From contig NZ_CP080997.1 of the NCBI RefSeq assembly GCF_019645815.1, forward strand, positions 4,220,880-4,284,879: a stretch of DNA of 64,000 nt. The letters are read 5' to 3'. Below the pieces are notes generated by a model. That model was not told where the DNA came from and ran no database searches. It saw nothing but the letters and a program-made list of their open reading frames with translations. A program made the position numbers and the translations under genes. Of the stretch, positions 7,532 to 14,782 are shown one piece after another; within the stretch, counting starts at the first letter, position 1, and each line of letters opens with the position of its first letter. This DNA is from Mycolicibacter heraklionensis (GTDB taxonomy: Bacteria > Actinomycetota > Actinomycetes > Mycobacteriales > Mycobacteriaceae).

Positions 7532-8763
7532 CGCACCGCTCCCGCACCGGCAGGGTCGCGCCGGTAGTCGTCCACCCAGTCGACGACCACCTTGTGCAGG
7601 TGGCGGACCAGGATCTCCTGATCGTTGAGCGGAAAGTCGTCGACGACACCGTATTCCAGCGCCGCCTGGGTGCCGCCGAGCATGCCCGCGTCCTGCAGCG
7701 CGAACTCTTTGAGCACCACCGAGGCGACCTCGTGCTCGATGCGTTCACGCACGGTGCGCGCCGGATGGAAGTAGGTGTGGGCCTCGAACCGGTGGGTGTT
7801 GTGTGAGGTGGGCCAGTACCGGTAGAGCAGGTACCAGCCGCCGTAGATGAGGATCTCGGTGTTGGGGAAGATCTGGAAGTTGCTGATCCCCCACGGCTCG
7901 ATACCGCCGGGATTCACCCCGGCCGGCAGCTCACCGATGTCGGGCGTTTCCCAGGGACCGACCAGCCCGCTGCGGGTGGCCCGCTCGATCGGGTACATGT
8001 ATTCCGGGGGCAGCAGCCATCGGCGGCGGCCGGCGGTGGACACCAACCGGTGCGGGCCGTCGAGCTGGAAATGCCCGCAGGTGAAACCGGCACCGGGCAC
8101 CCGCACCTGGGCGGGCACCTGCTGGGAGTGCAGCGCCGGCACGTGGTAGTACTCCTGGAACGCGTCGGCGAAGATCTTCCAGTTGCTGTTGTTGTGGGCC
8201 ACCCAGTCATAGCGTTCGGTCAGTTTCGCGAATGGGTAGCCATCGAGGCCGGTGATCATCGGCCCGAGGAATTCCCGTAGACCCTGGCGCGGCTCGTCGT
8301 CGAGGTTGACGAAGATGAAGCCGTTCCAATCCTCGCAGTGCACTCCGATCAGGTCGCGGGCGTCGGCGTCGTCGAAGCCCTGGGTTCGGCGGCAGCGTTT
8401 GCAGGTGATGGCCTCACCTTGTCCAGACGTTTCGCGATCCGGGAAGTCGTGCCAGGCCAGTTTGGTCGCGCACCGCGGGCAGATGTTGTGAAACGCCCGG
8501 ATCCCGCCGTCGGTGTGGAGGAGAAGGATGGAGGCTCGGGCGGCTTCGATTTCCTTGGTGGCATAGCAGCCGTGCTGGGGCAGTTCTTCGACGCGGCCGA
8601 TGTTGAGCCAGGCGCGTTTGAACACCGCTTCGCGTTCCAGCTCGAAGAACTCGGGTGACGTGGAGTCGGCGAACGAAACCGGACCGGTGCCCAGTTCCGG
8701 GTAGTGCTCGGTCCAGGAACCCTCCGCAGTCCGCCCGGATCGCGCCGAAAACTGTGCTGTCAC
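7528..8763 (-). CDS. Rieske-oxygenase-family alpha subunit with a Cys4 motif instead of the Rieske motif
   Basis: A 411-residue protein aligning along its whole length with the true Rieske oxygenase at 14779-16044 (shared EGSWTxHYPELGT, AWLNxGRVE, HCEDW/HCDVW, EFLGPM, NSNWK). The catalytic domain keeps the mononuclear-iron His pair, His207 and His212, in FQEYYHVPALH. The cluster-binding site differs: CxH becomes Cys95-Pro-Arg-Cys98 and CxxH becomes Cys121-Lys-Arg-Cys124, 22 residues apart, and the loop after it is about 15 residues shorter. The DNA reads cleanly, with no frameshift. A rubredoxin-like iron or zinc-ribbon site is the obvious guess. GTG start, overlapping the SDR stop (GTGA). 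Whether it is an active oxygenase is unknown. Confidence 0.85.
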   Translation of the reverse strand: MTAQFSARSGRTAEGSWTEHYPELGTGPVSFADSTSPEFFELEREAVFKRAWLNIGRVEELPQHGCYATKEIEAARASILLLHTDGGIRAFHNICPRCATKLAWHDFPDRETSGQGEAITCKRCRRTQGFDDADARDLIGVHCEDWNGFIFVNLDDEPRQGLREFLGPMITGLDGYPFAKLTERYDWVAHNNSNWKIFADAFQEYYHVPALHSQQVPAQVRVPGAGFTCGHFQLDGPHRLVSTAGRRRWLLPPEYMYPIERATRSGLVGPWETPDIGELPAGVNPGGIEPWGISNFQIFPNTEILIYGGWYLLYRYWPTSHNTHRFEAHTYFHPARTVRERIEHEVASVVLKEFALQDAGMLGGTQAALEYGVVDDFPLNDQEILVRHLHKVVVDWVDDYRRDPAGAGAVR

Positions 8764-9518
8764 AACACCGCTCCTCCGTTGACACCGAGTACCTGGCCGG
8801 TGATGAAGCCGGCCTCCTCCGAGCACAGGAATCCGACTGCCGCGGCGATGTCCGCCGCGGTGCCCAGCCGGCCCATGGGGATGTTGGCGGCGATCTGTTC
8901 GTTCGACGGCAGATATCCGGCCGCTTGGCCCTGGTGCTGCATGGGTGTCTCGATGCCCGACGGCGGGATGTTGTTGACCGTGATGCCGTGGGCGGCGTAC
9001 TCGCGAGCCAGCGACTTGGTCAGCGTGATGACCGCCCCTTTGGATGCCGCGTAGTGCGCGGCGAACGGCGATCCGCGCTGCGCGCTGGAGGAGGAGATCA
9101 TCACGATGCGTCCCCACCCGGCGGCGACCATGTCCGGCAGCGCGGCCTGACAGCAGTGGAACGTCCCGGTCAGGTTGACGTCGATGATCCGCGCCCACGC
9201 CTGCGGGGTGATGTCGGCGAAGGCCGAGTAGCCGAAGAGTCCGGCGCTGGTGACCAGCGCGGCGACCGGCCCGAGTTCGCTGCGCACTTTGGCGAAGGCT
9301 TCGTCGACGGCGGTTCGATCGGTGACGTCGGCTTCGACACCCAGCGCGGTTACCCCGCGGCCCCGCAGGTCGTCGGCAACCCGCTGCGCGGCTTGACCAT
9401 TGACGTCCAGAGCAGCGACCCGATAGCCGCGCCGGCCCAGTTCGTGGCAGGTGGCCTCGCCCATGCCCGATCCTCCGCCGGTGACCACAGCGACCCGCTG
9501 CGGCACCCCTGCAGTCAT
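8760..9518 (-). CDS. Short-chain dehydrogenase/reductase
   Basis: A classical SDR of 252 residues that would interconvert an alcohol and a ketone with NAD(P). It has the Rossmann glycine motif VTGGGSGMGEA near residue 13, an Asp in VAALDVNG that suggests NAD(H) preference, the structural SAGLFG segment (normally NNAG), catalytic Ser in ISSSSA, and YAASKGA with the Tyr-Lys pair. The C-terminus GQVLGVNGGAVL is typical. It is the first gene of the minus-strand operon: its stop overlaps the start of the Cys4 oxygenase, and the palindromic site at 9578-9593 lies about 60 bases before its ATG. Confidence 0.93.
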   Translation of the reverse strand: MTAGVPQRVAVVTGGGSGMGEATCHELGRRGYRVAALDVNGQAAQRVADDLRGRGVTALGVEADVTDRTAVDEAFAKVRSELGPVAALVTSAGLFGYSAFADITPQAWARIIDVNLTGTFHCCQAALPDMVAAGWGRIVMISSSSAQRGSPFAAHYAASKGAVITLTKSLAREYAAHGITVNNIPPSGIETPMQHQGQAAGYLPSNEQIAANIPMGRLGTAADIAAAVGFLCSEEAGFITGQVLGVNGGAVL

Positions 9519-9577
9519 GGCATCCCCTTCGGCGTCGATCGGCGAATCGCAACCCTGGACGGCATCGCCGGCAATAT

Positions 9578-9593
9578 TATCAAGTACTTGTCA
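9578..9593. promoter_or_regulatory. Palindromic operator candidate upstream of the SDR/oxygenase operon
   Basis: TATCAAGTACTTGTCA, with a perfect 10-base palindromic core CAAGTACTTG, in an AT-rich patch. It matches TATCAACTACTTGACA (reverse strand of 16113-16128) at 14 of 16 positions. On the minus strand a TAATAT-like -10 follows directly. MarR- or TetR-type regulators bind sites of this shape; the island encodes both. Binding is inferred. Confidence 0.6.
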
Positions 9594-9632
9594 TTGTCCT
9601 CAAGTGGTGGATATCCAGCCCTGCGGCCGTCG

Positions 9633-10235
9633 TCAGGGCAGCTTGATCATTGCGACGTACATCGCCACCGCCGGCCGGTAGAGGTCAATCCCGTCGAGCT
9701 CGCTGGCCAGCACGGCGGAGTCGCTGGTGGCGACCAGCACCTGCGCCAGGGTGAGGGCCGGGATCAGCAGGGTTCCCCCGAGCCGTTCGACGCCCTCGAC
9801 GATGAATTTCGCCAGCTGCTCGACGACCTCGGCCCGCTTGGCGGCGACGCGGGCCCGGGCTTCGGGGTTGCGCAGCAGATACAGCGTGAACTCGTACCCG
9901 AGCGCCGCATGCTCGGCTCCGCGGTCCCGGCTCAGTCGTTGCCAGCGCTCGGCGATGTCGTCGAGCTCACGCACCCCCACCTGCGTCGCGTTCGCCATCA
10001 CCTCGGCGAAGTTCTCGAAGTACCGGCGCCAGTAGCGATCACTGACCGCCAGGAAGAGTTCGTCCTTGGCCGCGAAGTGCTTGTAGATGGCGCCCTTGGT
10101 ATAGCCGGCCGCCTGGGCGATGTCATCGAGAGTCGCAGTGGTGAAACCTTTTTCGGCGAAGACTTCCTCGGCGGCGTCCAGCAGCAGCGACCGCGTGCGC
10201 TCAAGCCGGCGCTCGCGGGTCCACTGCTCCACCAT
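9633..10235 (-). CDS. TetR-family transcriptional regulator
   Basis: A 200-residue repressor-type protein. The N-terminal helix-turn-helix is complete (LLDAAEEVFAEKGFTTATL, then IAQAAGYTKGAIYKHFAAKDELF, about residues 16-60), followed by a helical ligand-binding domain with no informative signature. It is transcribed away from the AveC-like/P450 gene pair, with 99 bases between the two starts that hold two related dyads (see 10262-10295). This is the usual layout for a TetR protein that represses itself and its divergent neighbours. The ATG at MVEQWTRERR was chosen from the family N-terminus and the promoter layout. Confidence 0.92.
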   Translation of the reverse strand: MVEQWTRERRLERTRSLLLDAAEEVFAEKGFTTATLDDIAQAAGYTKGAIYKHFAAKDELFLAVSDRYWRRYFENFAEVMANATQVGVRELDDIAERWQRLSRDRGAEHAALGYEFTLYLLRNPEARARVAAKRAEVVEQLAKFIVEGVERLGGTLLIPALTLAQVLVATSDSAVLASELDGIDLYRPAVAMYVAMIKLP

Positions 10236-10261
10236 GGCCCGAATTGTCCCACAGAATCTTC

Positions 10262-10295
10262 GATACCTATTGGCATCCCAGATACCGATGAGTAT
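10262..10295. promoter_or_regulatory. Two related dyads between tetR and the AveC-like gene (operator candidate)
   Basis: Two 14-base elements 19 bases apart: ATACCTATTGGCAT and ATACCGATGAGTAT. The second is an inverted repeat (ATAC...GTAT) and the reverse complement of the first matches it at 10 of 14 positions. Each also begins with a direct repeat GATACC. They lie centrally between divergent starts, where a TetR dimer pair would bind. Role inferred. Confidence 0.55.
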
Positions 10296-10334
10296 ATTAG
10301 CCGGGGCTGGGCCACCCCGGAAGGAGACCGCGCG

Positions 10335-11501
10335 ATGAGTAGCGGATTGTCGATCCACCAGGCCGGGTCCGTCCCTACCGGGCCGGAGCCCGGCGGCCAC
10401 GTCGACGGCGGGCCGATCAGGGTGTGGGCGGCGGTCGGCGGAGCACTGCTGACACTGCAGCTGTACGTGTGGGCCCGGTGGATCACCGGGCCCTTTTTCG
10501 AGCGCGTCCCCGGCGGGCCGAACGATCCGCCGCTGTACATGAAGGTGCCCCTGATGGCCAACGCCATCGTGCTCTGGGTCGGCCTGCCGGTAGCCGTGTG
10601 GTGGTTCTTCGTCCGTCCGTGGCGCCGCGAGCGCAGAATCACGTTGGACGGCTTGCTGTTTGTCTCCATGGGCCTGATGTTTTTCCTGGATCCGTTGCTC
10701 AACTACTTCAACACCTGGTGCACCTACAACACCTGGCTGTTCAACCGGGGTTCGTGGACATCGCATATCCCCGGCTGGGTATCGCCCGAGGAGCCCGGCC
10801 GCCAGGTGGCCGAACCCCTGCTGACGAATATCCCGGGATACGCCTACGGCGTTTTGCTGATCACCATCGCCGGGTGCTGGATCATGGGAAAGATCAAGGC
10901 GCGCTGGCCCTCCGTCAGCAACCTGCGGCTCATTGCCGTCATCTACGCGATCTCGATCGTGTTCGACTTCGTCATGGAGGGCTTGGTCCTGCTGCCGATC
11001 GGTTTCTACACCTACCCGGGCGCCATCCGGTCGGTGTCGATCCATGCCGACACCTACTACCAATGGCCCCTCTACGAAGGCCTGATGTGGGGCGCGGTCC
11101 AGGCGGCACTGTGTTCGCTGCGTTTCTTCACCGACGACCACGGGCGCACCGTCGTCGAACGAGGTCTCGACCACGTGCGAGGCGGCTTGGCTCGTCAGCA
11201 GTTCACCCGGTTCCTGGCGATCTTCGCCGGAGTCAGCGCGTGCTTCTTCGTGCTCTACATGGTTCCTGCGCAATGGATCGCCCTGCACTCCGACCCTTGG
11301 CCGGCCGACCATCAGAAGCGGTCGTACTTCACCGGCGGGATCTGCGGCGACGGCACCGATCGGCCCTGCCCGAATCCTGTTCTGCCGCTGCCGACCAACC
11401 GATCCGGCTACATCGACGTCGACGGCAGGTTGGTGATGCCCAACGGTGTCGACCTACCAGCCGTGGTGCCCTTTGAGCGCGACGACAACGGAACGTCATG
11501 A
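10335..11501 (+). CDS. AveC-like (spirocyclase AveC family) integral membrane protein
   Basis: A 388-residue membrane protein with about seven hydrophobic segments (near residues 28-50, 72-95, 103-125, 165-188, 198-225, 235-255 and 285-310). The pattern and aromatic-rich loops (LNYFNTWCTYNTW, ADTYYQWPLYEG) match the actinobacterial AveC-like family, named for the Streptomyces protein that controls spiroketal formation in avermectin synthesis. The catalytic role in mycobacteria is not established. The ATG follows a good ribosome site (AAGGAGA) and its stop overlaps the P450 start (ATGA), so the two products are probably made together and may handle the same lipophilic substrate. Confidence 0.8.
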   Translation: MSSGLSIHQAGSVPTGPEPGGHVDGGPIRVWAAVGGALLTLQLYVWARWITGPFFERVPGGPNDPPLYMKVPLMANAIVLWVGLPVAVWWFFVRPWRRERRITLDGLLFVSMGLMFFLDPLLNYFNTWCTYNTWLFNRGSWTSHIPGWVSPEEPGRQVAEPLLTNIPGYAYGVLLITIAGCWIMGKIKARWPSVSNLRLIAVIYAISIVFDFVMEGLVLLPIGFYTYPGAIRSVSIHADTYYQWPLYEGLMWGAVQAALCSLRFFTDDHGRTVVERGLDHVRGGLARQQFTRFLAIFAGVSACFFVLYMVPAQWIALHSDPWPADHQKRSYFTGGICGDGTDRPCPNPVLPLPTNRSGYIDVDGRLVMPNGVDLPAVVPFERDDNGTS

Positions 11502-12709
11502 CCGCCAACGCAACCCAGGACGTGTACTACGACCCGTGGGACGTCGCCCTCAACGCCGACCCCTATCCGATGTTCGCACGGCTGCGGGCCGAAGTGCCGC
11601 TGTACTACAACGAAGTTCACGACTTCTACGCCGTGAGCCGGTTCGAGGACGTCAATCAGGCCCTGATCGACCACAAGACCTTCAGCTCGGCCCGCGGTGT
11701 GGTGTTGGAGATCCTCAAGTCCGGCATCGAGATCCCGCCGGGCATGCTGATCTTCGAGGACCCGCCAATCCATGACATCCACCGCAGCCTGTTGGCCCGA
11801 GCTTTCACGCCGCGCAAGATCAATTCACTCGAAGCCGCCATCCGTGATTTCACCGTCCGATGCCTGGACCCGTTGATCGGCGCCGACCGAATCGATTTCG
11901 TCACCGACCTCGGCGCGGTGATGCCGCTGCGGGTGGTGGGCATGCTGTTCGGCATTCCGGAGGACTACCAGCGGCGCGTTCAACAAGACGGCGACAAGCA
12001 TCTGCGCACCCAGCGCGGCGGGCAGTTGACCGACAACCCCGGCGGCGCACTCACCGACGGGGAGGTCTTCGCCGACTTCATCGACTGGCGCATGAACCAT
12101 CCGGCCGACGACCTGACCACCGAGCTCCTGCAAGTCGAGTTCACTGACGAGACCGGCAGCACGCGGCGCTTACGCCGCGAGGAGTTGCTGATGTTCATGA
12201 ACGTCGTCGCCGTGGCCGGCGCCGAGACCACCACCCGACTGATCGGCTGGACCGGCAAGTTGCTGTCCCAGCACCCCGATCAACGCCGGCTCCTCGCCGG
12301 CGACCGCTCTCTGCTGGGGAATGCTGTTGAGGAGATCCTGCGCTGCGAACCGCCGGCGCTGCAGGCCGCGCGCTACGTCACGCGCGACGTCGAGTTCCAC
12401 GGCCGGGTGGTCCCAGCCGGGGCCGCCATACTGACCCTGATCGGCGCGGCCAACCGCGATGAGCGCCGGTTCGGAGCGACTGCCGAGTCCTTCGACGTCA
12501 CCCGGGCACCGGGGCAACACCTCACCTTCGGGGTCGGCGCCCACTACTGCCTTGGCAACGCCCTGGCCCGTCTCGAAGGCCGGATCGCCCTCGATGAAAT
12601 CCTCAACCGCTTCCCGGACTGGGAGGTCGATCTCGACGCTGCGATCTTCTCGTCCTCCTCAGCCGTCCGCGGTTGGGACAGTATGCCCGCGCGGGTCGGG
12701 AGTGTGTGA
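11498..12709 (+). CDS. Cytochrome P450
   Basis: A soluble bacterial P450 of 403 residues. The I-helix motif VAGAETTTRL carries the acid and Thr used for oxygen activation, the K-helix EEILR supplies ExxR, and the heme loop FGVGAHYCLGNALARLE holds the axial Cys. The N-terminus has the common DPYPMFARLR signature and no membrane anchor. It needs ferredoxin and reductase, neither of which is encoded nearby. Translation is coupled to the AveC-like gene. The CYP family number cannot be assigned by eye; the substrate is probably hydrophobic. Confidence 0.95.
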   Translation: MTANATQDVYYDPWDVALNADPYPMFARLRAEVPLYYNEVHDFYAVSRFEDVNQALIDHKTFSSARGVVLEILKSGIEIPPGMLIFEDPPIHDIHRSLLARAFTPRKINSLEAAIRDFTVRCLDPLIGADRIDFVTDLGAVMPLRVVGMLFGIPEDYQRRVQQDGDKHLRTQRGGQLTDNPGGALTDGEVFADFIDWRMNHPADDLTTELLQVEFTDETGSTRRLRREELLMFMNVVAVAGAETTTRLIGWTGKLLSQHPDQRRLLAGDRSLLGNAVEEILRCEPPALQAARYVTRDVEFHGRVVPAGAAILTLIGAANRDERRFGATAESFDVTRAPGQHLTFGVGAHYCLGNALARLEGRIALDEILNRFPDWEVDLDAAIFSSSSAVRGWDSMPARVGSV

Positions 12710-12717
12710 CGTCGTCC

Positions 12718-13170
12718 TCAGGGCTCCACATGGTCGGCGAACAGGGTGTGGCCGGTGCCCTGCTCCACGACACGAGCCAGCAGACCTCGCAGGGTCTCCT
12801 GCTCGTCGGATGTCAATACGCCGAATACCCGGTCGTGGGCGGCGATCGCGTCGGTGACGGCCGCCGAAGTCACCGCGCGCCCCTCATCGGTCAGGTAGGC
12901 CCGCAGGATGCGGCCGTGGCGGGGATCCTGCTTGCGTTCGACCAGGCCGCTGCGCTCGAGCGCACTCAACGCAAGTTGCACCCCCTGCGGGGTGATAAGC
13001 AGCCGACGGGCCAGTTCGGCGCCGGACAGACCGGGTTCGCCGGCGAGCTGGCGCAACAAACCGATCTGGGCGGTGCTCACGCCGTAAGTGCTGATCGCCT
13101 CGTTCACCGTCGTCAGTGAGTAGTAAAAGGCCTGCTTGAGCAGCCACAGGATGTTACCGGTGAGATCCAT
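12718..13170 (-). CDS. MarR-family transcriptional regulator
   Basis: A 150-residue winged-helix regulator. The recognition region LSGAELARRLLITPQGVQLALSALERSGLV and the wing KQDPRHGRILRAYLT are clear. The ATG at MDLTGN was chosen because a purine-rich GGGAAG lies six bases ahead; a TTG at 13188 would add six residues. The gene follows the amidohydrolase by 14 bases and converges with the P450. An 11-base match to the palindrome found before both oxygenase operons lies just upstream of its ribosome site, so it is the leading candidate for the shared regulator, with autoregulation. That assignment is inference. Confidence 0.9.
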   Translation of the reverse strand: MDLTGNILWLLKQAFYYSLTTVNEAISTYGVSTAQIGLLRQLAGEPGLSGAELARRLLITPQGVQLALSALERSGLVERKQDPRHGRILRAYLTDEGRAVTSAAVTDAIAAHDRVFGVLTSDEQETLRGLLARVVEQGTGHTLFADHVEP

Positions 13171-13182
13171 GCCCTGCTTCCC

Positions 13183-13193
13183 TATCAACTACT
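13183..13193. promoter_or_regulatory. Partial copy of the shared palindrome before the MarR gene
   Basis: TATCAACTACT, identical to eleven bases of the site at 16113-16128 read on its other strand. It overlaps the last codons of the amidohydrolase (KRSS-stop) and ends 13 bases before the MarR ATG. Because it is partly coding, chance cannot be excluded. Confidence 0.35.
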
Positions 13194-14435
13194 GCGCTTA
13201 TGGACTCGGCCGTCCTTCATGACAAATCGCACGTCGAGGGTGGTGCTGATGTCCCGGGTCGGGTCACCCGGTACAGCGATGATATCGGCGCGGTAGCCCG
13301 GTGCCAGCCGTCCCAGTTCGTGGTCGGCGTCGACAAGTTCAGCGCTGGTGACGGTGGCGGCGCGCAGCGCCTGCACCGGCGTCATGCCACGCTCCACCAG
13401 CGCACACAATTCCCTGGCGTTCTGACCGTGCGGGATTGCCGGCGCGTCGGTGCCGCAGGCGATCCGCACGCCGGCCTCGATCGCCCGGGGCAACATGGCT
13501 TTGGCCTGCGGGAACACTTCGGCGGCCTTTTTGCGCAGTTCGGGAGCGATTCGGTCGACGGCCAAGGCGTCCGTCAGGTAGGTGGTGGAGACCAGGAAGG
13601 TGCCGTGGTCCGCCATCATCGCGAGGGTTTCGTCGGTGGCCAGGAAACCGTGTTCGATGCAGTCGATGCCGGCGCGGATGCAGGCCCGGATCGCGGTGTC
13701 GCCGATCGCGTGTGCGGCCACCCGCACCCCGGCCCGATGTGCCTCATCGGCGATCGCGGCCAGTTCGGCGTCGGAGTACTGCTGCGCGCCCGGGGCGGTG
13801 CTGTGCGACATCACCCCACCCGAGGCCGACACCTTGATCAGCTTGGCGCCGTGCCGGATCTGGTAGCGCACGCAGGCGGTCACGTCCGGCACGCCGTTGG
13901 CGATGCCCTCGGCGACCGACAGCGGCATGACGCCGGGCGCGAGCCGTTGGAAGACCGTCGGATCCAGATGGCCGCCGTAAGGCGTGACGGCGTGGCCGGC
14001 GGGATAGATCCGCGGACCGGCATGCCAGCCCTGGTCAATGGCGCGCTGCAGGGCGACGTCGAGCAGGTAACCACCGGTCTTGACCATCAACCCCAAGTTG
14101 CGGACGGTGGTGAACCCGGCTTCCAGCGTGGTCTTGGCGTTGACCGCGGCCCGCAACGTGCGGTACGCGGGATCGTCCTGCACGCCGTGCAACGGGGTGG
14201 GAAGTCCTTCCGGGCTGCCCGGCCCGCCGATCAGCAGGTTGAGTTCCATGTCCATCAGGCCCGGCAGCAACGTGACGTCGCCGAGGTCGATGTCATCGGC
14301 CGAAACCGGTAACGGCACATCGGGATTGACGGAGGTGATCCAGTCACCCTCGATCACGAAAACGGCGGGTGAGCGCACCACCCCGGCGTCGATGTCGAGC
14401 CAGCGGGCGGCGCGCAGTACCGAGACCTCACTCAC
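13185..14435 (-). CDS. Amidohydrolase-superfamily protein lacking the HxH metal motif
   Basis: A TIM-barrel amidohydrolase of ~416 residues resembling imidazolonepropionase and Xaa-Pro dipeptidase-type hydrolases. Most metal-site residues are visible: Lys201 (LIKVSASGG), His242 (VAAHAIGD), His262 (CIEHGF) and Asp330 (ACGTDAP). The first motif, normally DxHxH after PGL, reads Asp62-Met-Glu64-Leu-Asn66, so both strand-1 His are replaced; the DNA is unambiguous here. The protein may bind one metal, use a different ligand set, or have lost hydrolysis. A GTG eight bases after the preceding stop was chosen; an ATG at 14468 would overlap that gene by 25 bases. It lies downstream of the second oxygenase and its small partner, probably in the same operon. 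Confidence 0.85.
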   Translation of the reverse strand: MSEVSVLRAARWLDIDAGVVRSPAVFVIEGDWITSVNPDVPLPVSADDIDLGDVTLLPGLMDMELNLLIGGPGSPEGLPTPLHGVQDDPAYRTLRAAVNAKTTLEAGFTTVRNLGLMVKTGGYLLDVALQRAIDQGWHAGPRIYPAGHAVTPYGGHLDPTVFQRLAPGVMPLSVAEGIANGVPDVTACVRYQIRHGAKLIKVSASGGVMSHSTAPGAQQYSDAELAAIADEAHRAGVRVAAHAIGDTAIRACIRAGIDCIEHGFLATDETLAMMADHGTFLVSTTYLTDALAVDRIAPELRKKAAEVFPQAKAMLPRAIEAGVRIACGTDAPAIPHGQNARELCALVERGMTPVQALRAATVTSAELVDADHELGRLAPGYRADIIAVPGDPTRDISTTLDVRFVMKDGRVHKRSS

Positions 14436-14443
14436 TGGGCCGC

Positions 14444-14782
14444 TCACGGGAAGGGCTCGGAGATGCACTCGATGACCGCGGCCCCGGAGTCCGGAACGCG
14501 CGGCTGCTTCCAGGCTTCGGCCGGAAACGCCACAGTGATCATGGAATACAGCAGGTGCATCAGGTTCAACACATCCTCGGGCATATCGTCGAGGCTGAAC
14601 TTGTCGCAGTAGGCCAGCGCGTCTTCGGCACGGGCCGTGATGGCGTCGTAGAACGCTTGCATGTCGCGCATGGAACTGCTCAGGCGCTTGGCGTACCGCT
14701 CCGGCTCAGAGGGCAGGCACCAATCGGTGAATGGTTCGAGGTCGACGAATTCCTTTGGCAGCATGGCGGACACGGTTCTCAC
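14444..14782 (-). CDS. Small helical partner protein of the Rieske oxygenase, paralogue (unknown function)
   Basis: A 112-residue homologue of the product at 7196-7531, with the same WCLP, YCDKF and PED-LNLMHLLYS blocks. A GTG start overlapping the oxygenase stop (GTGA) was chosen because the other copy has the same overlap and the N-termini then align; an ATG at 14764 is the alternative. It looks all-helical, with no signal peptide. Unlike classical ring-hydroxylating beta subunits (about 160-180 residues, alpha+beta fold) it is short, so it is not an obvious beta subunit. Its repeated link to these oxygenases suggests a dedicated accessory protein. Confidence 0.73.
   Translation of the reverse strand: MRTVSAMLPKEFVDLEPFTDWCLPSEPERYAKRLSSSMRDMQAFYDAITARAEDALAYCDKFSLDDMPEDVLNLMHLLYSMITVAFPAEAWKQPRVPDSGAAVIECISEPFP

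Noticed and set aside
8392..8481. The Cys4 motif as an artefact of a local frameshift
   Set aside because: Flanking residues on both sides and between the Cys pairs align with the paralogue in the same frame (AFHN-C, TKLAW, ETSG, TCK), so no shift can be placed.
8760..9552. The oxygenase frame extending upstream over the SDR gene to 9552
   Set aside because: That part is an out-of-frame shadow of the SDR (Arg/Gly-rich); the oxygenase family N-terminus starts at the GTG at 8763.
10121..10338. Small plus-strand open frame inside the tetR gene and its promoter
   Set aside because: Overlaps a well-supported TetR helix-turn-helix on the other strand and the operator region, and lacks any family feature.
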